A stretch of 64,000 nucleotides of DNA from assembly GCF_000269985.1 (NCBI RefSeq), contig NC_016109.1, forward strand, positions 4,960,001 to 5,024,000. Direction: 5' to 3'. Below, piece after piece: positions 44,622 to 54,154 of this stretch. Under the pieces are notes generated by a model, which saw only the letters and a program-made list of their open reading frames with translations, ran no database searches and was not told the origin of the DNA. The position numbers were made by a program, and so were the translations under genes. This DNA comes from Kitasatospora setae KM-6054 (GTDB lineage: Bacteria; Actinomycetota; Actinomycetes; Streptomycetales; Streptomycetaceae). How positions within the stretch are numbered: position 1 is the stretch's first letter; each line of letters starts with the position of its first letter.

Positions 44622-44652
44622 CCGGCCCCCGCCCGCCCCGGGCGGGGGCCGG
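44622..44652 (+). terminator. Terminator of the nuo operon
   Basis: CCGGCCCCCGCCCG (44622-44635) and CGGGCGGGGGCCGG (44639-44652) form a perfect 14-bp stem with a 3-nt loop, 30 nt after the nuoN stop. Confidence 0.85.
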
Positions 44653-44823
44653 AGCCGTGGAGCGGCGCGAACCGGAACGTCCACGGCCCACCTCCCGCCA
44701 CCAGGGAAGTCGGGCCCATGCCCGTGCAGTGATCCACTCCGGACCGGATACGCTGCCTTGTATGTGCATCGGCGGCGCTGAGGGACCGGCCCGCTGGATC
44801 GACCAGGGACAGGAGTGGTCAGC

Positions 44824-45837
44824 GTGACCGTCGTGGGGCCCTTCGGGCTGAGCGTGCAGGACCGCGATCTGACCCGTGACGTCCAGGCCGGGATGGAGGC
44901 CGTGGAGGCCGCCCTGATCGAGGCCGTCAAGAGTGACGTGCCCTTCATCACGGTGACCGCCAGCCACCTGATCGAGGCCGGGGGGAAGCGGTTCAGGCCG
45001 CTGCTGGTGATGCTCGCCGCGCAGTTCGGCGACCCGACGGCGCCCGGCGTGGTGCCCTCCGCGGTGGTGGTCGAGCTGACCCACCTCGCGACGCTGTACC
45101 ACGACGACGTGATGGACGAGGCGCCGGTGCGCCGCGGCGCGCCCAGCGCCAACAGCCGCTGGGACAACTCGGTGGCCATCCTCACCGGCGACTTCCTGTT
45201 CTCCCGGGCCTCGCAGGTGCTCTCCGACCTCGGCACCGAGGCCGTCCGGATCCAGTCCGACGCCTTCGAGCGGCTGGTCACCGGCCAGATCCTGGAGACC
45301 GCCGGGCCCCGCCCCGAGGACGACCCGCTCCGCCACTACCTGGACGTCATCTCCGGCAAGACCGGCTCGCTGATCGCCGTCGCCTGCCGCTTCGGCTCGC
45401 TGATGGCCGGCGCCGAGCGCTGGATCGTCGACCTGCTCACCCAGTACGGCGAGCGGATCGGCACCGCCTTCCAGCTCGCCGACGACGTCCTGGACATCGC
45501 CAGCGACGGCCACGAGTCCGGCAAGACGCCCGGCACCGACCTGCGCGAGGGCGTCCCCACCCTGCCGGTGCTGATGCTCCGGCAGACCCCCGCCGACCCG
45601 GACGACCCCGAGGACGTCCGGCTCCGCGAGCTCCTCGACACCGACCTCGCCGCCGACGACGCCGCCCACGCCGAGGCGCTGCGCCTGCTGCGCCGCCACC
45701 CGGCACTGGAGCGGGCCCGCCGCGAGACCCTGCGCTACGCCGAGGAGGCCCGCGCCCTGCTCGACACGCTGCCCGACTGCCCCGCCAAGGCCGCCCTCCA
45801 GGAGCTCTGCGACACCGTCGCGATCCGGACGATGTGA
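44824..45837 (+). CDS. Long-chain polyprenyl diphosphate synthase
   Basis: A 337-aa trans-prenyltransferase that extends allylic diphosphates with isopentenyl diphosphate. GGKRFRP at 53-59, first Asp-rich motif DDVMD at 94-98, second motif QLADDVLDIASD near 220. Small residues before DDVMD and the lack of a chain-stopping aromatic suit long products. Near nuo and menaquinone genes the likely product is the nona-prenyl tail of menaquinone. GTG 44824 (VTVVGPFGLS) has AGGAG at 8 nt; GTG 44815 lies inside that ribosome site. Confidence 0.92.
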   Translation: MTVVGPFGLSVQDRDLTRDVQAGMEAVEAALIEAVKSDVPFITVTASHLIEAGGKRFRPLLVMLAAQFGDPTAPGVVPSAVVVELTHLATLYHDDVMDEAPVRRGAPSANSRWDNSVAILTGDFLFSRASQVLSDLGTEAVRIQSDAFERLVTGQILETAGPRPEDDPLRHYLDVISGKTGSLIAVACRFGSLMAGAERWIVDLLTQYGERIGTAFQLADDVLDIASDGHESGKTPGTDLREGVPTLPVLMLRQTPADPDDPEDVRLRELLDTDLAADDAAHAEALRLLRRHPALERARRETLRYAEEARALLDTLPDCPAKAALQELCDTVAIRTM

Positions 45838-45855
45838 CGCCCCCGCACGGCGCGC

Positions 45856-45861
45856 TAGGGT
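45856..45861 (+). promoter_or_regulatory. -10 box TAGGGT for a probable leaderless mRNA
   Basis: TAGGGT ends 7 nt before ATG 45869 and no Shine-Dalgarno intervenes, so +1 should be at or next to the start codon of the response regulator. Confidence 0.45.
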
Positions 45862-45868
45862 CGGTGCC

Positions 45869-46531
45869 ATGTTGCGCGTGGTGATCGCCGAGGACTCCGT
45901 GCTGCTCCGCGAGGGGCTGACACGGCTGCTGACGGATCGTGGGATGGAGGTCGTGGCGGGGGTCGGGGACGGCGAGCAGCTGGTCCGGACGGTCGGGGAG
46001 CTGCACGCGGCGGGCGAGCTGCCGGACGTCGTCGTCGCGGACGTCCGGATGCCGCCGACGCACACCGACGAGGGCGTCCGGGCCTGCGTCGAACTGCGCG
46101 CCCGGCACCCCGGGTTGGGCGTCCTGGTGCTCTCCCAGCACGTCGAGGAGCAGTACGCGGGCGAGCTGCTGGCCGGTTCCATCCGCGGCGTCGGCTACCT
46201 GCTCAAGGACCGGGTCGCCGAGGTCCGCGAGTTCGTCGACGCGGTCGCCCGGGTCGCCGCGGGCGGCACCGCGCTCGACCCCGAGGTGGTGCAGCAGCTG
46301 CTCAGCCGCAGCCGGCAGGTCGACACCCTGGCCGGCCTCACCCCGCGCGAGCGCGAGGTGCTCGGCCTGATGGCGGAGGGCCGCACCAACGCGGCGATCG
46401 CCAAGCAGCTGGTGGTCTCCGACGGCGCCGTCGAGAAGCACGTGTCGAACATCTTCCAGAAGCTCGGCCTGGGGCAGAGCCAGGAGGACCACCGGCGGGT
46501 TCTCGCCGTCCTCGCCTACCTGGAGTCCTGA
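45869..46531 (+). CDS. NarL/LuxR-type response regulator, orphan
   Basis: A 220-aa two-domain regulator. Receiver: acidic pair E8-D9, phosphoacceptor D58 in VVVADVRMP, Lys in YLLKDRVAEV. Output: LTPREREVLGLMAEGRTNAAIAKQLVVSDGAVEKHVSNIFQKLGL, a LuxR helix-turn-helix. All phosphorylation residues are present. No histidine kinase is next to it, so it is unpaired here. Genes on both sides concern quinone and ferredoxin metabolism. ATG 45869 is supported by the TAGGGT box. Confidence 0.93.
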   Translation: MLRVVIAEDSVLLREGLTRLLTDRGMEVVAGVGDGEQLVRTVGELHAAGELPDVVVADVRMPPTHTDEGVRACVELRARHPGLGVLVLSQHVEEQYAGELLAGSIRGVGYLLKDRVAEVREFVDAVARVAAGGTALDPEVVQQLLSRSRQVDTLAGLTPREREVLGLMAEGRTNAAIAKQLVVSDGAVEKHVSNIFQKLGLGQSQEDHRRVLAVLAYLES

Positions 46532-46685
46532 CCCCCGCCGACCCGCCCGCTGACCCGCCGGAACCGTCTGCGCGAGTTCCCCTCCAGCTGTGCTCCGCCC
46601 GCTTAGGATGCCCTGTGGTGCGCCAGGCGGACGGGGCACACGGCTCACGCCCGCGGCTGGCTTTCCGACGAGGAGGTCTGCGGCA

Positions 46686-48625
<1,940 letters not shown>

Positions 48626-48629
<4 letters not shown>

Positions 48630-49663
48630 CCGACTTCCCCGCCCTGCGCCTCGTCCCGAAGGCGGACGGGCCGCAGACCGCGAAGGACTTCAAGACCGAC
48701 CAGGAGGTGCGCTGGTGCCCGGGCTGCGGTGACTACGCGATCCTCGCCGCCGTGCAGGCGTTCATGCCCGAGCTCGGGATCCGGCGGGAGAACACCGTCT
48801 TCGTCTCCGGGATCGGCTGCTCCTCGCGCTTCCCGTACTACATGAACACCTACGGGATGCACTCGATCCACGGCCGCGCCCCGGCGATCGCCACCGGCCT
48901 GGCCGCCTCCCGCCCCGACCTGTCGGTGTGGGTGGTCACCGGCGACGGCGACGCGCTGTCGATCGGCGGCAACCACCTGATCCACGCGCTGCGCCGCAAC
49001 ACCAACCTGAAGATCCTGCTGTTCAACAACCGGATCTACGGCCTGACCAAGGGCCAGTACTCGCCCACCAGCGAGGTCGGCAAGATCACCAAGTCGACGC
49101 CGATGGGCTCGCTGGACGCCCCGTTCAACCCGCTGTCGCTGGCGATCGGCGCCGAGGCGAGCTTCGTCGCCCGCACCATCGACTCCGACCGCCGGCACCT
49201 GCAGGACGTGCTGCGGGCCGCCGCCCGGCACGAGGGCACCGCGCTGGTGGAGATCTACCAGAACTGCAACATCTTCAACGACGGCGCCTTCGAACTGCTC
49301 AAGGAGCCCGGCACCCGCGACGAGGCGCTGATCCGCCTCGAACACGGGCAGCCGGTGCTGGTCGGCGCCGGGCACCACGTGGTCCGCGACCCCGACGGCG
49401 AACTGCGGATCGCCCCCCGCGACGAGGGCACCGCGATCGTCCACGACGCCCACGCGGCCGGCCCGAGCACGGCCTTCGCGCTGACCCGCCTCGCCGACGC
49501 GGACACCCTGCACCACACCCCGATCGGCGTGCTGCGCGACGTCCGGCGGCCGGTCTACGACACCCAGCTGAACGAGCAGCTGGCCCTCGCCGAGCAGCAG
49601 CGCGGCCGCGGCGACCTGGCCGCCCTGCTGGCGGGCGGCAGCACCTGGACGGTCGGCGAGTAG
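48626..49663 (+). CDS. korB: 2-oxoacid:ferredoxin oxidoreductase, beta subunit (KorB)
   Basis: A 345-aa thiamine-diphosphate subunit. WCPGCGDYAILAAVQ and GIGCSSRFPYYMNTYGMHSIHGRAPAIATGL place the Cys residues that bind the 4Fe-4S cluster, with a further Cys in YQNCNIFND. The TPP/Mg motif is VTGDGDALSIGGNHLIHALRRNTN, then LLFNNRIYGLTKGQ. ATG 48626 overlaps korA by 4 nt. A strong hairpin ends the operon. Confidence 0.95.
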
Positions 49664-49679
49664 CGGCCCGCGGGCGGCC

Positions 49680-49718
49680 GGGAGGCCCGGGGGACGGCCG
49701 CCGTCCCCCGGGCCTCCC
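49680..49718 (+). terminator. Terminator of korAB
   Basis: GGGAGGCCCGGGGGAC (49680-49695) pairs with GTCCCCCGGGCCTCCC (49703-49718), 16 bp perfect with a 7-nt loop. Confidence 0.88.
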
Positions 49719-49849
49719 GCTGTTCCGGGCCTCCCGGCCACCCGCCCTCCCGGCCTGTCAGGAGCCAAACCGGGATACGGGGATGACATCCCCGCGGTCG
49801 GGCCGCTACCTTTCGGGGGACGGAACGGCGCGCGGGTGAAGGGCAGGCC

Positions 49850-50782
49850 ATGGCGGAGGGTTCGCGGGAGGCCAGGGTCGGATTGTGGAACGGCTTCGCG
49901 GCGTACGGGATGTGGGGGCTGTTCCCGCTGTTCTGGCCGCTGCTGCAGCCCGCCGGGGCGGCGGACATCCTGGCGAACCGGATGGTGTGGTCGCTGGTGG
50001 CGGTCGCCGCGCTGCTGCTGGCGCGGCGCCGCTGGGCGTGGATCCGCCCGCTGCTGCGGCAGCCCCGGCGGCTGGCGCTGCTGGCGCTCGCCGCGGTCAC
50101 CGTCTCGGTGAACTGGGGCGTCTACATCTGGGGCGTGAACTCCGGGCACGTGGTGGAGACCAGCCTCGGCTACTTCATCAACCCGCTGGTGACGATCGCC
50201 TTCGGCGTGCTGGTGCTGCGCGAGCGGCTGCGCCCCGCCCAGTGGACGGCGGTCGGGGTGGGCGCCTCGGCCGTGGTGGTGCTGACGCTGGCGTACGGGC
50301 GGCCGCCGTGGATCGCGCTGACGCTGGCGTTCTCGTTCGCCACCTACGGGCTGATCAAGAAGAAGGTGGCGCTCGGCGGGGCGGAGAGCCTCGCGGTGGA
50401 GAGCGCGGTGATGTTCCCGTTCGCGCTCGCGTTCCTGGGGTACCTGGCGGTGCGCGGCGAGGGCAGCTTCGGGACCGGCGGCTGGGGGCACAGCGCCCTG
50501 CTGGTGCTGAGCGGGCTGATCACCGCGGTGCCGCTGATGTGCTTCGGCGCGGCCGCGCTGCGGGTGCCGCTGACCACGCTCGGGCTGATCCAGTACCTGG
50601 CGCCGGTGTCGCAGTTCCTGATCGGCGTCACGGTGTTCCACGAGTCGATGGCGCCGGCCCGCTGGGCGGGCTTCGCGCTGGTCTGGGTCGCGCTGGTGGT
50701 GCTGAGCGCGGACGCGCTGCGCCGGATCCGCGACGACCGCCGGGCGGCCCCGGCAGCCAGGCCGGAGCCGGTCGTGAGCTGA
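49850..50782 (+). CDS. rarD: RarD-type EamA-family transporter
   Basis: A 310-aa permease with ten helices. GLWNGFAAYGMWGLFPLFWPLLQPAGAADILANRMVWSL and VSVNWGVYIWGVNSGHVVETSLGYFINPLV are the RarD signatures. The C-terminal ITAVPLMCFGAAALRVPLTTLGLIQYLAPVSQFLIGV also matches. Substrate unknown; the family is linked by name to chloramphenicol sensitivity. ATG 49850 follows agggcagg. Its stop lies in the arm of a convergent hairpin. Confidence 0.9.
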   Translation: MAEGSREARVGLWNGFAAYGMWGLFPLFWPLLQPAGAADILANRMVWSLVAVAALLLARRRWAWIRPLLRQPRRLALLALAAVTVSVNWGVYIWGVNSGHVVETSLGYFINPLVTIAFGVLVLRERLRPAQWTAVGVGASAVVVLTLAYGRPPWIALTLAFSFATYGLIKKKVALGGAESLAVESAVMFPFALAFLGYLAVRGEGSFGTGGWGHSALLVLSGLITAVPLMCFGAAALRVPLTTLGLIQYLAPVSQFLIGVTVFHESMAPARWAGFALVWVALVVLSADALRRIRDDRRAAPAARPEPVVS

Positions 50783-50846
50783 CCGGCCGGCCGGACGCCC
50801 GGCCACCTGGCCGGCCGGCTGCCCGACCGCCGGGCCGGCCGGTCAG
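50779..50846. terminator. Convergent terminator containing both stop codons
   Basis: CTGACCGGCCGGCC (50779-50792) pairs with GGCCGGCCGGTCAG (50833-50846), 14 bp perfect; the 40-nt loop contains further hairpins. The rarD TGA (50780-50782) and the opposing gene's TGA (complement of 50843-50845) both lie in the arms. Confidence 0.75.
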
Positions 50847-52093
50847 AGCGCGGCGAGGTCGCGGGCCAGCCGGGTGCTGTCGCGGTGCGCGGTGAACGCG
50901 CGCGCGGCGGCCTGGGCGGCCTGCCGGCGGCGGGCGGTGAGCAGGCCGCCGTGGGTGAGCGAGTCGACCGGGCGGCGGCCGCGCCACTCGTCCAGCGACC
51001 AGCGGGCGTACGGGCCGAACAGCGCGCGGGTGGGCTCGGGCAGGTCGGTGCGGGCGGGGACGGCGGCGCGGGCGCCGTTGAGGGCGACCTGGCCGTCGAG
51101 GCCGGCGCAGACGTCGAGCCAGGCGAGCGCGGCGGCCCGGTGGCGGGCGCCGCGGGGGAGGGCGAAGGCGTCGACCCGGGCCTGGAACAGGTCGCCGGTG
51201 CCGGGGGCGGCGGCCCAGCCGTAGTCGGTGCCGGGGCGCAGGTCGAGGGTGTCGCGCAGCCAGCTGTCGGCCCAGTCGCCGGTCAGCAGCCAGCCGGCCC
51301 GGCCGGTGCCCAGCAGGTGGGCGGCGTCGGTCCAGTCCGCGTCGGCGGCGGGCGGGGCGGCGAGGGCCAGCAGGTCGTCCAGGGTGCGCAGCGCGTCGGT
51401 GGTGGCGCGGGCGCTCCAGGGGCCGCCGGGCTGCCAGAGGGCGGCGAAGCCGTCCGGTCCGTGGGCGGCGAGCAGGGCGGTCTCGGCGAGTTGCAGCACC
51501 TCGGTGGGGCCGCCGACGGCGAGCGGGACGGTGCCGGTGGCGGCGACCCGGCGGAGCCGGGCGAGCAGCGCGCCGGGGTCGGCGGCCGGGAGGGCGGCGC
51601 CCGCGTCGGCGAGCAGCCGCTGGTTGGTCCACAGCAGGTTGGTGCGGCGGGCCCCGGCCGGGACGGCGTACAGGGCGCCCTGGGCGCGCAGCCGGGGCAG
51701 CAGCGGAGCGGGGAGGCCGGCCGTCCAGCGGTGAGCCCGGGCGAGGGCGTCCAGGGGCTCCAAGTGGGGTGCCAGGTCGGCGAGTTCGGCGCCGCCGGAA
51801 CATCGGAAGCTGTCCGGCGGGGGGCCGTCGGCGAGCCGGGCGGCGAGGTCGGTGCCGGTCGGGTTGGAGCGGTCGCCGGAGACGAAGGTGACGTCCGGCG
51901 CGCGGCCCTTCAGGGCGGCGAGCATCGCCTGCAGGCCGTTCTGCTCGGGGCCCGCGGTCCAGCCGGTGGCGACCTCCAGCAGGCCCGCCGGGCCGTCCGT
52001 CGAACTGGCCTCCGCGGAGCCGTACCTGGCCAGTGCGGTGCCGCCCAGGGCGGCCAGTCCGCCGAGCAGGACCTGACGGCGGCGGATCGGCAC
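50843..52093 (-). CDS. Extracellular solute-binding protein, probably Tat-exported
   Basis: A 416-aa periplasmic-binding protein of the family 1 (sugar) type. N-terminal IRRRQVLLGGLAALGGTALARYG is a twin-arginine-like signal. GARRTNLLWTNQRLLADAGAALP and LLTGDWADSWLRDTLDLRPGTDYGWAAAPG are strands typical of carbohydrate binders. No ABC permease or ATPase is nearby, so it is an orphan binding protein that may join a transporter elsewhere. GTG 52093 has gggag upstream and gives the correct signal; the frame extends to 52162 without homology. Confidence 0.82.
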   Translation of the reverse strand: MPIRRRQVLLGGLAALGGTALARYGSAEASSTDGPAGLLEVATGWTAGPEQNGLQAMLAALKGRAPDVTFVSGDRSNPTGTDLAARLADGPPPDSFRCSGGAELADLAPHLEPLDALARAHRWTAGLPAPLLPRLRAQGALYAVPAGARRTNLLWTNQRLLADAGAALPAADPGALLARLRRVAATGTVPLAVGGPTEVLQLAETALLAAHGPDGFAALWQPGGPWSARATTDALRTLDDLLALAAPPAADADWTDAAHLLGTGRAGWLLTGDWADSWLRDTLDLRPGTDYGWAAAPGTGDLFQARVDAFALPRGARHRAAALAWLDVCAGLDGQVALNGARAAVPARTDLPEPTRALFGPYARWSLDEWRGRRPVDSLTHGGLLTARRRQAAQAAARAFTAHRDSTRLARDLAAL

Positions 52094-52317
52094 GGCACTC
52101 CCAGCGGGGTCGAACGAACGGGCGGGCGAACAACGGACGAACGGTTCGCGGCGGCCCACCATCCCACCGTCCGGCCCCGGTCCGCGTCAAGGGCCGGGAC
52201 CGGGCGGGCACGCGCGAAGAACGCCTCCTCGGGATCTCCTCAACCGGACTGCCGGGCTGCTAACGTCCGTGCTGCGCGACCCGGCCGCAGCTGTCCCGGC
52301 GCGCGGGAGGAACTCCG

Positions 52318-52665
52318 ATGGTGCACCTCGCCCGACCCGTGTCCCACCACGTTCCCGCGGTGCGCCGGGAGACGTGCGGGTCGCAGAGCGGTGAGCTGCT
52401 CATCCTCCGGGAGTCCGGCCGGCCCGCGGTGATCCGCTGGCGGCCGAGCGGCGGCGACCCGGTCGACCTGCTGCCGCCCTACCGGCTGGACCGGGTCGAG
52501 CTGCGGCACTCCCACCGGGCCCGCCTGCACGGACTGACCGCGGGCGTCCGGCTGGTCACCGCGGACGGGTCCGCGCTCTTCCTGGTGCCCCCGTCCGGCC
52601 TGCCCGCCCTCGCGCTCGCGGCCGCCTCCACCCACCGGCGCCCACCGGCGGCCGCGCACCCGTGA
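52318..52665 (+). CDS. Small hypothetical protein
   Basis: A 115-aa soluble protein I cannot assign. It reads as an all-beta stretch: SGELLILRESGRPAVIRWRPSGGDPVDLLPPYRLDRVELRHSHRARLHGLTAGVRLVTADGSALFLVPPSG. ATG 52318 has a strong ribosome site, gggagga, and codon use is typical, so the gene looks real. TAACGT at 52261-52266 may be its -10. It is divergent from the solute-binding gene by 224 nt, so the two may share regulation. Confidence 0.65.
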   Translation: MVHLARPVSHHVPAVRRETCGSQSGELLILRESGRPAVIRWRPSGGDPVDLLPPYRLDRVELRHSHRARLHGLTAGVRLVTADGSALFLVPPSGLPALALAAASTHRRPPAAAHP

Positions 52666-52674
52666 CGGCGGACG

Positions 52675-52710
52675 CCGAGGGCCCCCGGCCGGATGACCGG
52701 GGGCCCTCGG
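52675..52710. terminator. Bidirectional terminator
   Basis: CCGAGGGCCCCCGG (52675-52688) pairs with CCGGGGGCCCTCGG (52697-52710), 14 bp perfect with an 8-nt loop, between convergent genes. Confidence 0.85.
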
Positions 52711-52722
52711 GGCGCGGGGCCG

Positions 52723-53970
52723 CTACTTCTGCTTCGCGGCCCGCTCCAGCACCTCCGGGGTGACCGCGCCGGCGTAGACCCGGCCGTCGTCGGTGACCAG
52801 CGCGTTGACGATCCGGGTGGAGACCAGCGTGCCGCCGTCGACGTGCCGGCCGGCGAACTTGGCCAGGCCCTTCGCCGCGCCGGCGCCCGCGTCGCCGTGC
52901 ACGACGACGGTCCAGCCCTCGCCGATCACGCCGCCCGCGTTCTCGCCCGCGCCCTTCGCGGCGTCCTCGGCGGGCGCCTTCGGCAGCTCGGGCAGCACGT
53001 CGGCCAGCGCGTTGCGGGGCAGCTCGCCCGCGGACCGCTCGGTGACCTTGGCGCCCTTGGGGGCGGTGAACTCGAAGGTCCTGGCGTCCGGCCTGGCGTA
53101 CGACAGGGTGCCGAAGCGGACGTCGAACGCGGTCGCGCCGTCCACCGTGCGCAGCTGCACGGCCAGCGGCACGCCCTTCTCGGCGTCGATCGCGATCCGC
53201 ACCTCGGCGATGGTCGAGCCGGCCTGCTTGGGCTTGACGCTGAGCCGGTACGCGGCGTGCCCGGCGACCCGCTCGGTGCCGCTGACGGTGACCGAGGTGG
53301 TCGCCGCGGAGTGCTCCAGGAACTGCTTGGCGACCTCCTGCGGGGTGACCGCGCCCAGCCCGCCCCCGGCGTCCTTCCGGTGCCCGTCGCCGCCGTCGCC
53401 CGTACCGGTGAAGTGCAGGGCCTGCTGGGAGTCCCGGTCGTAGGCCCAGAGCTGGCCGCCGTTGTGGACCAGCTCGTAGCCGGACTTCTCGCTCGCCAGG
53501 GTGAAGCGCTGCCGGTCGGGCCCGTCGGAGGCGATGGTCAGGGTGTGCGCGCCGCCGAGCAGTTCGACGGCCTTGAGCTGCGGGTCGGCGCCGCCGACGG
53601 TGGCGCCGGCGCTGCGGGCCAGGTTGCCGAGCGGGCCGGAGCCGGACGCGGCGTCGGTCAGCGCGGTGGGCAGGCCGAGGTCGGCGCTGACCCGGACGGT
53701 GCCGGAGAAGGTGTCGGTGTCCGCGGCGAGGGCCTTGGCGACCAGGTCCTGGGCGGTGATCGACGGCAGGTCGGGCGCCTCGTCGCTGGCGAGCGCGGGC
53801 ACCAGCCCGACGCCGGCCGCGACGACCGCGGCGACCGCCACCGGCACGCCGATCCGGACGGCGGTGCGGCGCTTCGCGGGCCGGCCGGGCCGTCCGCCGC
53901 CCTCGTGGGCCGCCGGGGCGATCCGCAGCGGCGTCGTCATGTCGTGTTCTGCGCTGGAGTCGTGGTCCAT
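52723..53970 (-). CDS. LolA/RseB-like membrane-anchored outer-surface protein
   Basis: A 415-aa protein: cytoplasmic N-tail, one helix at about 38-60 (AVRIGVPVAVAAVVAAGVGLVPALA), then an extracellular lipoprotein-carrier-like half-barrel. Supporting strands: DTFSGTVRVSADLGLP, GAHTLTIASDGPDRQRFTLASEKSGYELVHNGGQLWAYDRDSQQALH, AAYRLSVKPKQAGSTIAEVRIAIDAEKGVPLAVQL. Relatives bind lipids or sense envelope stress with sigma factors. ATG 53970 is selected; ATG 53940 is possible. No sigma factor is adjacent. Divergent from fbiC. Confidence 0.78.
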   Translation of the reverse strand: MDHDSSAEHDMTTPLRIAPAAHEGGGRPGRPAKRRTAVRIGVPVAVAAVVAAGVGLVPALASDEAPDLPSITAQDLVAKALAADTDTFSGTVRVSADLGLPTALTDAASGSGPLGNLARSAGATVGGADPQLKAVELLGGAHTLTIASDGPDRQRFTLASEKSGYELVHNGGQLWAYDRDSQQALHFTGTGDGGDGHRKDAGGGLGAVTPQEVAKQFLEHSAATTSVTVSGTERVAGHAAYRLSVKPKQAGSTIAEVRIAIDAEKGVPLAVQLRTVDGATAFDVRFGTLSYARPDARTFEFTAPKGAKVTERSAGELPRNALADVLPELPKAPAEDAAKGAGENAGGVIGEGWTVVVHGDAGAGAAKGLAKFAGRHVDGGTLVSTRIVNALVTDDGRVYAGAVTPEVLERAAKQK

Positions 53971-54142
53971 CGCAGCCCCCTTCCGAGTGCCTGTGTGCTG
54001 ACGGTTCCCATTAGAGCCGTCCGGGGCGTCCGGCCGCGTCGCCCGGCGGCAGCAGATCGGGGTACGTCTCGCGTCGTATCCGGGGCGCGTCGACCCTGAG
54101 ACGGCGTCAGGGTTCCGTAGTCCCGGAGGTCTACCTCTCGCG

Positions 54143-54148
54143 TAGGGT
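54143..54148 (+). promoter_or_regulatory. -10 box TAGGGT for a probable leaderless fbiC mRNA
   Basis: TAGGGT ends 6 nt before ATG 54155, with no Shine-Dalgarno. This supports 54155 as both transcription and translation start. Confidence 0.5.
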
Positions 54149-54154
54149 CGGTCC

